DNA of 64,000 bases from Cellulosimicrobium composti. Lineage in GTDB: Bacteria; Actinomycetota; Actinomycetes; Actinomycetales; Cellulomonadaceae. The stretch lies in assembly GCF_009711085.1 (NCBI RefSeq), contig NZ_WMKA01000009.1, positions 41,781 to 105,780 on the forward strand. Reading direction: 5' to 3'. Under the pieces are notes generated by a model. The model did no database searches and was not told the DNA's origin. It saw only the letters and a list, made by a program, of their open reading frames with translations. Shown piece after piece: positions 55,754 through 63,576 of the stretch; position 1 is the first letter of the stretch, and each line of letters begins with the position of its first letter. The translations under genes were made by a program, and so were the position numbers.

Positions 55754-56755
55754 ATGGCACGACCGATCACCCTCTTCACCGGGCAGTGGGCCGACCTGCC
55801 GTTCGAGGAGGTGGCGCGGCTCGCGTCCGGCTGGGGCTACGACGGGCTGGAGATCGCCTGCTGGGGGGACCACCTCGACCCCTGGCGCTGGGACGACGAC
55901 GAGTACGTCCAGGGCAAGCTCGACCTGCTGGCGAAGTACGACCTCAAGGTCTACGCGATCTCGAACCACCTCAAGGGCCAGGCGGTGTGCGACGACCCGA
56001 TCGACCAGCGCCACCGCGACATCCTGCCGGACGTCGTGTGGGGCGACGGCGACCCCGAGGGCGTGCGCCAGCGCGCCGCGGAGGAGATGAAGCACACCGC
56101 GCGGATCGCGGCGAAGCTCGGCGTCAAGACCGTCGTGGGCTTCACGGGGTCGGCCATCTGGAAGTACGTCGCGATGTTCCCGCCGGTCTCCCAGGAGGCG
56201 ATCGATGCCGGGTACCAGGACTTCGCGGACCGCTGGAACCCGATCCTCGACGTGTTCGACGAGGTGGGCGTGCGGTTCGCGCACGAGGTCCACCCGAGCG
56301 AGATCGCGTACGACTACTGGACGACGGTTCGTACGCTCGAGGCGATCGGGCACCGCGAGGCGTTCGGCCTCAACTGGGACCCGAGCCACATGGTCTGGCA
56401 GGACATCGACCCGGTGAGCTTCCTGTGGGACTTCAAGGACCGCATCTACCACGTGGACTGCAAGGACACGAAGAAGCGGATGAGCAACGGCCGCAACGGC
56501 CGCATGGGCTCGCACCTCGCGTGGGCGGACCCGCGCCGCGGCTGGGACTTCATCTCGACCGGCCACGGTGACGTGCCGTGGGAGGACGCCTTCCGCATGC
56601 TCAACACGATCGGCTACGAGGGTCCCATCTCCGTCGAGTGGGAGGACGCCGGGATGGACCGACTCGTGGGTGCTCCGGAGGCGCTCGAGTTCGTGAAGAA
56701 GTACGCCTTCGACGCTCCTGACGCGGCGTTCGACGCCGCCTTCTCGACGAAGTAG
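55754..56755 (+). CDS. Sugar phosphate isomerase/epimerase-family TIM barrel (xylose isomerase-like)
   Basis: A 333-residue AP-endonuclease-2/xylose-isomerase-like barrel. [91 protein letters not shown] and [14 protein letters not shown] supply the expected metal ligands (Glu, Asp, His, Glu). Homologues are annotated 'sugar phosphate isomerase/epimerase'; some relatives instead cleave 3-keto-glycosides. AAGGAG is 8 nt before the ATG. Its neighbours are a secreted ThuA-dehydrogenase upstream and a Gfo/Idh-ABC operon downstream. Two strong hairpins follow. Confidence 0.88.
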   Translation: MARPITLFTGQWADLPFEEVARLASGWGYDGLEIACWGDHLDPWRWDDDEYVQGKLDLLAKYDLKVYAISNHLKGQAVCDDPIDQRHRDILPDVVWGDGDPEGVRQRAAEEMKHTARIAAKLGVKTVVGFTGSAIWKYVAMFPPVSQEAIDAGYQDFADRWNPILDVFDEVGVRFAHEVHPSEIAYDYWTTVRTLEAIGHREAFGLNWDPSHMVWQDIDPVSFLWDFKDRIYHVDCKDTKKRMSNGRNGRMGSHLAWADPRRGWDFISTGHGDVPWEDAFRMLNTIGYEGPISVEWEDAGMDRLVGAPEALEFVKKYAFDAPDAAFDAAFSTK

Positions 56756-56768
56756 CCCGCACGGTCTC

Positions 56769-56796
56769 CCCGTCGGCCGGCGCGCCGGCCGACGGG
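56769..56796. terminator. Perfect 28-bp palindrome after the TIM-barrel gene
   Basis: CCCGTCGGCCGGCG followed directly by its complement (56769-56782 and 56783-56796). As RNA it folds with a small loop, 14 nt after the stop. Confidence 0.7.
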
Positions 56797-56819
56797 TGGG
56801 GGAGGACAGTCCGACGCGT

Positions 56820-56854
56820 CACCGCCCCCGGTCGCCCGCCGACCGGGGGCGGTG
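56820..56854. terminator. Second hairpin of a tandem terminator
   Basis: Perfect 15-bp stem (arms 56820-56834 and 56840-56854, containing CCGCCCCCGGTCG) with a 5-nt loop, 23 bp after the first palindrome. Confidence 0.75.
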
Positions 56855-56910
56855 GCGTGCCCGGCGCGGACCGTCCCGTGGACGATCCTTCACATTTGTT
56901 TTGCGACTTG

Positions 56911-56922
56911 GGTTATATAACC
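56911..56922. promoter_or_regulatory. AT-rich perfect palindrome upstream of the second ABC region
   Basis: GGTTATATAACC, in a patch (56889-56922) far richer in A and T than the rest of the window. It is 63 bp before the Gfo/Idh start and 19 bp before operator site 3. It could be a second operator or a -10-like element. Confidence 0.5.
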
Positions 56923-56940
56923 GTGACGGGCTATGTTCGT

Positions 56941-56976
56941 CTTTTGCTTGACCCTCGACATAAGTGCCTCTACGTT
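56941..56976 (+). promoter_or_regulatory. Promoter of the second Gfo/Idh-ABC operon with operator site 3
   Basis: TTGACC (56948-56953), 17 nt, TACGTT (56971-56976), then 8 nt to the ATG at 56985. The motif CTTTTG (56941) with CATAAG (56959) and the inner TTGACCCTCGACA repeats sites 1 and 2 in the same 18-bp register. Confidence 0.75.
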
Positions 56977-56984
56977 TATCACCC

Positions 56985-58232
56985 ATGCGAGCCGACGACG
57001 TCGCGCAGGACGTGCGCACACCGGTGCTGGAGCCGGGTGCGCCCCTCCCGGGAGCGACCACAGCAGGGGCCCTCGCCGCCCGACAGACCTTTCCCTCCAG
57101 CGCCCCGGACGAGGGCGGGCTCCCCGCCGCCGGCTACCGCGCCGGCATCCTCGGCGCCGGTTTCATGGGCGGCGTCCACTCCCGGGCCGTGCGCACGGGG
57201 GGCGGGCGCGTCGTGAGCGTCGCGGCCGCCGACCTCGACACCGCGCGCGCCGCGGCGCCGGGGATGGGCGCCGAGCGCGCGGTCGGCTCGGTCCAGGAGG
57301 TCCTCGACGACCCCGAGGTCGACGTCGTCCACGTCTGCACGCCCAACCACCTGCACGTCCCCCTCGCCCGCGCGGCGCTCGAGGCCGGCAAGCACGTCGT
57401 GTGCGAGAAGCCGCTCGCGACCGACGTCGAGGGCGCGGTCGAGCTCGCGCGCCTCGCCGCGGACGCCCGAGCCGCCGACGGCCGCGTCGCCGTGGTCCCG
57501 TTCACCTACCGCTTCCACCCCATGGTCCGCGAGGCGCGCGAGCGCGTGCGCCGCGGCGAGGTCGGCGCGGTCTCGCTCGTGCATGGGTCCTACCTGCAGG
57601 ACTGGCTCCTGCGCGACTCCGACGACAACTGGCGCGTCGACCCCGCGCTCGGCGGCGCGAGCCGCGCGTTCGGCGACATCGGCTCGCACTTCTGCGACCT
57701 CCTCGAGTTCACGACCGGGCACCGCATCGTGCGGCTCGTCGCGCAGTCGGCCACGGTCAACCCGCGGCGCCGCGGCGCGGACGGCGTCGAGCGCGAGGTC
57801 GCGACCGAGGACGCCGTGACCCTCCAGTACGCGACCGACGCGGGCGCGCTCGGGTCCGCGGTCATCTCGCAGGTGTCGGCGGGACGCAAGAACCGCCTGT
57901 TCCTCGAGATCTCGGGCTCGGAGTCGACCCTGTCGTTCGACCAGGAGCAGCCCGAGCTGCTGTGGGAGGGCCGGCGGGACGCGTCGCGTCTCCTCGTGCG
58001 CGACCCGGAGTCGCTCTCGGCGGCCGCCGCCCGCTACTCGCGCCTGCCCGCGGGGCACGCGCAGGGCTACCAGGACTGCTTCGACGCGCTCGTCGCCGAC
58101 ACGTCCGCCGCGATCGGCGGGGACGTCCCCGACGGTCTGCCCACGTTCGACGACGGCCTGCGGGCCGCGCGTCTCGCCGCGGCGGTCGCGGAGTCGGTGC
58201 GCTCGGGCGGATGGGTCGAGGTGGCGGCGTGA
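56985..58232 (+). CDS. Gfo/Idh/MocA-family NAD(P)-dependent oxidoreductase (second)
   Basis: A 415-residue oxidoreductase. The first 45 residues are an extra Ala/Pro-rich segment. The Rossmann fold follows with YRAGILGAGFMGGVHSRAV (canonical GxGxxG), VDVVHVCTPNHLHVPLARAA and GKHVVCEKPLATDVEGA. The C-terminal domain has GSYLQDWLLRDSDDNWRVDP, AFGDIGSHFCDLLEFTTGHR and VISQVSAGRKNRLFLEISGS. It resembles the first Gfo/Idh (QDWL/I, DIGxH) but has the standard glycine loop, so the two are not recent duplicates. ATG 56985 is set by the -10 lying 8 nt upstream. The stop overlaps the ATPase start (GTGA). Confidence 0.9.
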   Translation: MRADDVAQDVRTPVLEPGAPLPGATTAGALAARQTFPSSAPDEGGLPAAGYRAGILGAGFMGGVHSRAVRTGGGRVVSVAAADLDTARAAAPGMGAERAVGSVQEVLDDPEVDVVHVCTPNHLHVPLARAALEAGKHVVCEKPLATDVEGAVELARLAADARAADGRVAVVPFTYRFHPMVREARERVRRGEVGAVSLVHGSYLQDWLLRDSDDNWRVDPALGGASRAFGDIGSHFCDLLEFTTGHRIVRLVAQSATVNPRRRGADGVEREVATEDAVTLQYATDAGALGSAVISQVSAGRKNRLFLEISGSESTLSFDQEQPELLWEGRRDASRLLVRDPESLSAAAARYSRLPAGHAQGYQDCFDALVADTSAAIGGDVPDGLPTFDDGLRAARLAAAVAESVRSGGWVEVAA

Positions 58233-59878
58233 CCGCGACCACGACGCGCGAGCCGCGGCCCCCGGCCGCGGGGGAGGGCGGGGACGAGCCGATCCTGCGC
58301 CTGCGCGGCGTGGGCAAGGAGTTCTTCGGCAACTCCGTGCTGCGCGACATCGACCTCGACGTGCGCCCCGGTGAGGTCCACGCCCTCGTCGGCGAGAACG
58401 GCGCGGGCAAGTCGACCCTCATGAAGATCATCGCGGGCGTGCACCGCCCGGACGCCGGCACGCTCGAGCTCGACGGCGAGGTCACGACCTTCGCGTCACC
58501 CCTCGCCGCGCAGCACGCGGGCGTGTCCACCGTGTTCCAGGAGTTCAACCTCCTGCCCGAGCGCTCCGTCGCCGAGAACGTCTACCTCGGCCGCGAGCCG
58601 CGCCGCGCGGGCCTCGTCGACCGGCGCCGCATGCACGCCGACACGACCGCGCTCCTCGCCGACCTCGGCCTCACCGGTCTCGCGTCGTGGATGCGCGTCG
58701 GCTCGCTGTCCGTCGCGCAGCAGCAGATCGTCGAGATCGTCAAGGCCGTGTCCTACGACGCGCGCATCATCTCGATGGACGAGCCGACGGCGGCGCTCGC
58801 CGACCAGGAGGTCGAGCTCCTCTACGAGCTCGTGCACCGGCTCAAGGAGCGCGGCGTCGCGATCCTCTACGTCTCGCACCGCCTCAAGGAGATCTTCGAC
58901 CTCTGCGACACCATCACGGTGCTCAAGGACGGCAACCACGTGCTGACCACGCCGACGGCGGACATCGACCCCGACCGGCTCGTGCGCACCATGGTCGGCC
59001 GCGACTTCGCGGGCTACTTCCCCGACAAGGACCCCTCGACCGTCCCGGGCGAGGTGCGCCTCGCGCTGGAGGGCGCCGGCAACACGCAGGTCGACGACGT
59101 GTCGTTCGAGGTCCGGGCCGGCGAGATCGTCGCGCTCGCGGGTCTCCAGGGCTCGGGGCGCACCGAGATCGCGCACGGCATCTTCGGCATCGCGGGCTTC
59201 ACGCGCGGCCGCGTCCTCGTCGGCGGACGGCCCGTGGACGTGCGCTCGCCGCGGCAGGCCGTGCGCGCCGGGCTCGCGCTCGTCACCGAGGACCGCAAGG
59301 CCGAGGGCCTCGCCCTGGGCCAGTCGATCCTCGCCAACGCGCGGCTCGTGCTCGACGCGGTGGTCCCCGGCCAGGCGGACCGTCGCGCGAAGCGGATCCC
59401 CGGGATCCTGTCGTCGCTCGAGCTCGTCGCGAGCTCGCAGGAGGCCGAGGTCCAGTACCTGTCCGGGGGCAACCAGCAGAAGGTCGTCCTCGCGAAGTGG
59501 CTCGTCACGGACCCGCAGGTCATCGTCCTCGACGAGCCGACGCGCGGCATCGACGTGGGCGCCAAGCGTGCGGTCTACGACCTCATGCGCGAGCTCACCG
59601 CGAACGGCGTCGCCGTCCTGTTCATCTCGTCCGAGCTCCCCGAGGTCGTCGCGATGGCGGACCGCGTGCTCGTCATGCGCGACGGCCGCCTCGCGGGCGA
59701 GCTGCCCGCGGGCAGCGACGAGGAGACCGTGATGGCGCTCGCCACGGGCGCGGGCGAGGACACGTCGGGCGAGCACGTCCGGGTCGACCTCGACGCCCTC
59801 GCCGACGCCGACGAGCTCCCCGGCGCGGAGCCGGACGCCGCCCCGCACGACCACGACGGCCCGAAGGAGGACCGATGA
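58229..59878 (+). CDS. Sugar ABC transporter ATP-binding protein (second CUT2 system)
   Basis: A 549-residue tandem ATPase. Domain 1: Walker A GENGAGKSTLMKIIAG, signature LSVAQQQIVEIVKAV, Walker B IISMDEPTAAL, VAILYVSHRLKEIF. Domain 2: LQGSGRTEIAHGIFG, LSGGNQQKVVLAKWL, VIVLDEPTRGIDVGA, VLFISSELPEV. A C-terminal acidic tail of about 45 residues (VDLDALADADELPGAEPDAA) is not usual. GTG 58229 overlaps the Gfo/Idh stop. The end overlaps the first permease (ATGA). All four genes from 56985 to 62000 are tightly coupled. Confidence 0.93.
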   Translation: MTATTTREPRPPAAGEGGDEPILRLRGVGKEFFGNSVLRDIDLDVRPGEVHALVGENGAGKSTLMKIIAGVHRPDAGTLELDGEVTTFASPLAAQHAGVSTVFQEFNLLPERSVAENVYLGREPRRAGLVDRRRMHADTTALLADLGLTGLASWMRVGSLSVAQQQIVEIVKAVSYDARIISMDEPTAALADQEVELLYELVHRLKERGVAILYVSHRLKEIFDLCDTITVLKDGNHVLTTPTADIDPDRLVRTMVGRDFAGYFPDKDPSTVPGEVRLALEGAGNTQVDDVSFEVRAGEIVALAGLQGSGRTEIAHGIFGIAGFTRGRVLVGGRPVDVRSPRQAVRAGLALVTEDRKAEGLALGQSILANARLVLDAVVPGQADRRAKRIPGILSSLELVASSQEAEVQYLSGGNQQKVVLAKWLVTDPQVIVLDEPTRGIDVGAKRAVYDLMRELTANGVAVLFISSELPEVVAMADRVLVMRDGRLAGELPAGSDEETVMALATGAGEDTSGEHVRVDLDALADADELPGAEPDAAPHDHDGPKEDR

Positions 59879-60921
59879 GCACCGCGGTCGCGACCGCCGC
59901 GCCCACCGCGCGCCGCGCCCCGGCGCGCCGGCGCCGCCTGGGCTCGACGGAGATCGTCTACCTCGCCCTCGTCGGGATCCTCGTGATCGCCGGCGTCCTC
60001 GTCGCCGTCGGCGGCGGCAACCTCTTCAGCACCGCGAACACCGCGTACATGCTCACGCAGACGAGCCTGCTCGGGTTCGTCGCGATCGGGCAGACGTTCG
60101 CGATCCTGTGCCGCTCGCTCGACCTCTCGGTCGGCTACGTCGTCGCGCTCGCGTCGATCGTCGGCGCGACGACCATGGCGGGCGACCCGTCCCGTGCCTG
60201 GCTCGGCGTCGTCGCGGCGCTGGGGGTGTCGGCGGTCGTCGGGCTCGTCAACGGGCTCGTCATCGCGAAGCTGCGCGTCAACGCGTTCATCGCGACGCTC
60301 GGCGTCGGCCTCATCATCAAGGGCTACCTCGACACGCAGTTCAAGGGCCCGGCGGGCGACGTGCCGTCGTCCTTCCAGATGTTCGGGTACACGCGCGTCG
60401 GCCCCGTCCCGGTCTCGACGATCGTCATGCTGCTCGTCGCCGCGGCCGGTGTCGTGCTCCTGACGCGCACGCGGCCCGGGTACCACATGTTCGCCGTCGG
60501 GGGGAACACCGACGTCGCGCGGCTCTCGGGCATCCGCACCGACCGCACGCTGGTCCTCGCCCACGTGCTGTGCTCGGTGTGCGCGGGCGTCGCGGGCCTC
60601 CTCATCGCCGCGCGCTTCGGCACGGGCAACGCGCTCGTGTACTCCTACGGGCTGGACCTCGACTCGATCGCCGCCGTGGTGCTCGGCGGGACCCTCCTCC
60701 TGGGCGGGCGCGGCTCGGTCGTCGGGACGGTGGGCGGCGTCCTCATCCTCGCGGTGCTCGACACGGTCTTCAACGTCCTCGACGTCGACCCGTTCTTCAA
60801 GGACGTCCTGCGCGGCGTCATCATCATCGCCGCCGTCGCGCTGTACGCCCGGCGGCAGATCGACCCGGCGAGCAGCCGGGCCCGCTTCCGCCCGACCCGC
60901 ACCGGAGGTGCGTCCGCATGA
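59875..60921 (+). CDS. Sugar ABC transporter permease 1 (second CUT2 system)
   Basis: A 348-residue RbsC-type permease: basic N-terminus of about 25 residues, then 8-10 membrane segments. GQTFAILCRSLDLSVGYVVA is the family signature, with VGLVNGLVIAKLRVNAFIAT and VVLGGTLLLGGRGSVVGTVG. It overlaps the ATPase by ATGA and the next permease by ATGA. With the second permease it probably forms a heterodimeric channel. Confidence 0.92.
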   Translation: MSTAVATAAPTARRAPARRRRLGSTEIVYLALVGILVIAGVLVAVGGGNLFSTANTAYMLTQTSLLGFVAIGQTFAILCRSLDLSVGYVVALASIVGATTMAGDPSRAWLGVVAALGVSAVVGLVNGLVIAKLRVNAFIATLGVGLIIKGYLDTQFKGPAGDVPSSFQMFGYTRVGPVPVSTIVMLLVAAAGVVLLTRTRPGYHMFAVGGNTDVARLSGIRTDRTLVLAHVLCSVCAGVAGLLIAARFGTGNALVYSYGLDLDSIAAVVLGGTLLLGGRGSVVGTVGGVLILAVLDTVFNVLDVDPFFKDVLRGVIIIAAVALYARRQIDPASSRARFRPTRTGGASA

Positions 60922-62000
60922 CCACCGACACCACGCGCCGGACGATCCCCGCGCGCGCGCCGCGCGCGGGCTGGCTCGAGCGGCTCACCGCCGGCGGGAG
61001 CTGGACCGTGTTCGCGCTCCTCGTGCTCGTCTTCGCGGTCATCCTCGTGATGAACCCCTCGTTCGGCGAGCCGATGTCGCTCATGGCCTTCGCCAAGAAG
61101 GCCGCGCCGCTCGTCATCCTCGCGATCGGGCAGTACTTCGTCATCGTGTCCGGCGAGTTCGACCTCTCGGTCGGCTCGCTCGTGGGGGCGCAGGTCGTCA
61201 TCGCGGCGAAGCTCATGGACGGCGAGGACGCGATGACGTGGCCCGTCATGGCGCTCATGGTCGTGTTCGGCCTCGCGGTCGGCCTCGTCAACGGGCTCGT
61301 CACGACCCTGCTCAAGGTGCCGTCGTTCATCACGACGCTCGGCATGATGCTCGTCCTCTACGGCGCCATCCGGCTCTGGACGGGCGGCGCGCCCACGGGC
61401 GCCCTCACCGACGGCTTCCGGCAGTGGGGCCGCGGGGGCCTGCCCGACACTCCCGGCCAGTTCCAGGTGCCGTACGCGCTCGTGGTCGTCGTCGTGCTCG
61501 GCGTGCTCGCCGCGCTGCTCATGCGCCGCCCGTTCGGCCGCACGCTCGTCGCGACGGGCGACAACGACGTCGCGGCCGGGTACGCCGGGAGCGCGGTGTG
61601 GTGGGTGCGCACGCGCGCGTTCCTCCTGTCCGGGTTCCTCGCGACCGTCGCCGCGGTCCTCATCGGCGGCTACGCGGGCGTGACGGCCCAGGTGGGCCAG
61701 GGACTGGAGTTCATGGCGATCACGGCCGTCGTGCTCGGCGGGGTCGTGCTCGGCGGCGGGCGCGGGACCGTCGTCGCGGCGATGGCCGGCGCGCTCACGC
61801 TCGAGGCGCTGTTCACGCTGTTCAACCAGCTCAGCCTCCCGTCGACCATCCGACCGGCCGTCCAGGGCGTGATCATCATCGCCGCCGTCGCGTATGCCGC
61901 GCTGCCGCGCCGTTCCCGGCGCCGCGCGTCCGCCTCCGGCGCCCCGCCTGCCGCGGGGCCGGCCGCCGCACCGAAGGAGCCCGCCCCCGCCAACGCCTGA
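60918..62000 (+). CDS. Sugar ABC transporter permease 2 (second CUT2 system)
   Basis: A 360-residue RbsC-type permease. Signature GQYFVIVSGEFDLSVGSLVG, then VGLVNGLVTTLLKVPSFITT, FAVGG-like TLVATGDNDVAAGYAGSAVW and VVLGGVVLGGGRGTVVAAMA. The C-terminus is an Ala/Pro-rich tail. The start overlaps permease 1 by ATGA. The binding protein follows after 127 bp. Confidence 0.92.
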   Translation: MTTDTTRRTIPARAPRAGWLERLTAGGSWTVFALLVLVFAVILVMNPSFGEPMSLMAFAKKAAPLVILAIGQYFVIVSGEFDLSVGSLVGAQVVIAAKLMDGEDAMTWPVMALMVVFGLAVGLVNGLVTTLLKVPSFITTLGMMLVLYGAIRLWTGGAPTGALTDGFRQWGRGGLPDTPGQFQVPYALVVVVVLGVLAALLMRRPFGRTLVATGDNDVAAGYAGSAVWWVRTRAFLLSGFLATVAAVLIGGYAGVTAQVGQGLEFMAITAVVLGGVVLGGGRGTVVAAMAGALTLEALFTLFNQLSLPSTIRPAVQGVIIIAAVAYAALPRRSRRRASASGAPPAAGPAAAPKEPAPANA

Positions 62001-62127
62001 GCCCCGGCGCCCCGGCGGACCCCCGCCCGCGCGACCTCCAGCCTGCCCGCAGACCCCCACCTACCGACCCAGCACCCCCTTCCCCGCACGCTGCGGGACG
62101 ACGACGTCTCACCAAGGAGAGAAGGAC

Positions 62128-63357
62128 ATGCGACGTACACGAGCACTCCTGGCCGGCACGGCGGTGGCCACGCTGTTCCTCGCGGCCGCCTGCACGACCG
62201 ACACGCCCACCGACACCGGGGAGGGCGGTCAGACGTCCGCCGAGGAGAGCCCCGCGAGCGAGGAGTCCGGCGGCGCCGACTCCGAGTGGTTCGTCCAGGC
62301 GGACTACGACCGTCAGCTCGCCCAGCGCGAGGTCGTGCCCGAGGGGCCGGCCGACCAGCCGTGGCTCCAGGCGATCGAGCCCGAGTACGTGGACACCGCC
62401 GAGTTCGCGAGCGCGGAGGGCGGCAACACGCTGTGCTTCTCGAACGCCTCGGTGTCCAACCCGTGGCGCGTGACCGGCTGGATCACGATGCAGCAGCAGG
62501 TCGACGTCCTCACCGAGGAGGGCGTCATCGGCGAGTTCCGCGTGTCCGACGCGGCGGACGACGACAACAAGCAGATCTCCGACATCCAGGCCTTCGTCGA
62601 GGCCGGCGACTGCGACGCGATCATCATCTCGCCGTCCACGACGGCGACGCTGACGCCCGCGGTCGAGGCGGCGTGCGAGTCGGGCAAGCCCGTCATCGTG
62701 TTCGACCGCGGCGTCAACACCGACTGCATGGTGACGTTCATCCACCCGATCGGCGGCTACGCCTACGGCGCCGACGGCGCGGAGTTCCTCGTGGAGAACC
62801 TCGAGCCGGGCTCGAAGGTCCTCGCGCTGCGCATCCTCCCGGGCGTGGACGTGCTCGAGAACCGCTGGGCGGCGGCCGACAAGATCTTCTCCGAGTCGGA
62901 GCTCGAGGTCGTCGGCGCGGAGTTCACCGGCGGTGACGGCGCGAAGATCAAGGACATCGTCACGCAGTACCTCCAGCGCGGGGACGTCGACGGCATCTGG
63001 ATGGACGCCGGCGACGGCGCCGTCGCGGCGGTCGAGGCGTTCGAGGACGCGGGCAAGCCGTACCCGGTCTTCATGGGCGAGGACGAGATGAGCTTCCTGC
63101 GCAAGTGGAAGGACACGGACATGACGGCGATCGGCGCCGTGTACTCCAACTTCCAGTGGCGCACCCCGATCCTCGCGGCGCAGATGATCTGGGCCGGCGA
63201 GCAGGTGCCGTCGGAGTGGGTCCTGCCGCAGGCGCCGATCGAGGCCGAGGAGCTGGACGCCTACCTCGACGCGAACAAGGACATGCCGTCGCTGCACTAC
63301 GCGAAGTTCGGCGGCGAGGACCTGCCGGGCTTCCCGGAGGCCTGGACGGACCGCTGA
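62128..63357 (+). CDS. Sugar-binding lipoprotein of the second ABC transporter
   Basis: A 409-residue lipoprotein. Signal peptide with lipobox LAAAC gives C22, then an acidic Ser/Thr/Glu linker to about 50. Before the usual type I fold is an extra segment of about 65 residues (SEWFVQADYDRQLAQREVVP and following), so the protein is longer than the first binding protein. Fold motifs include LCFSNASVSNPWRVTGWITM, FVEAGDCDAIIISPSTTATL, KPVIVFDRGVNTDCMVTFIH and DGIWMDAGDGAVAAVEAFED. AAGGAGAG precedes the ATG. It ends the operon before two hairpins. Confidence 0.92.
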   Translation: MRRTRALLAGTAVATLFLAAACTTDTPTDTGEGGQTSAEESPASEESGGADSEWFVQADYDRQLAQREVVPEGPADQPWLQAIEPEYVDTAEFASAEGGNTLCFSNASVSNPWRVTGWITMQQQVDVLTEEGVIGEFRVSDAADDDNKQISDIQAFVEAGDCDAIIISPSTTATLTPAVEAACESGKPVIVFDRGVNTDCMVTFIHPIGGYAYGADGAEFLVENLEPGSKVLALRILPGVDVLENRWAAADKIFSESELEVVGAEFTGGDGAKIKDIVTQYLQRGDVDGIWMDAGDGAVAAVEAFEDAGKPYPVFMGEDEMSFLRKWKDTDMTAIGAVYSNFQWRTPILAAQMIWAGEQVPSEWVLPQAPIEAEELDAYLDANKDMPSLHYAKFGGEDLPGFPEAWTDR

Positions 63358-63401
63358 CCCGTTCGAGGGCCGCGGACCGGTAACGTCCGACGAAGCACCT
63401 C

Positions 63402-63425
63402 GGTCCGGCCCCGCGGGGCCGGACC
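63402..63425 (+). terminator. Terminator after the second ABC operon
   Basis: Perfect 10-bp stem (GGTCCGGCCC at 63402-63411 and 63416-63425) with a 4-nt loop. Confidence 0.75.
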
Positions 63426-63477
63426 ACCCAGGGGCCGCCCGGTCGCCGTCCGACCGGCCGGGCGCCCCGCCCGTCGG

Positions 63478-63528
63478 CCCGACGACGCGGCGCACCTCCC
63501 GCGCGGAGGTGCGCCTCGCGTCGTCGGG
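63478..63528. terminator. Long two-part hairpin before the last gene
   Basis: Arms CCCGACGACGCG (63478-63489) and GCGCACCTCC (63490-63499) pair with 63517-63528 and 63505-63514. This makes a 22-bp stem interrupted only by a CT bulge (63515-63516), with a 5-nt loop. It lies 48 bp before the next start codon. Confidence 0.65.
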
Positions 63529-63576
63529 CGCGCGGGCGGGGACGGCCGTGCGTCGGACCTGACGAGAGAGAGCGAC

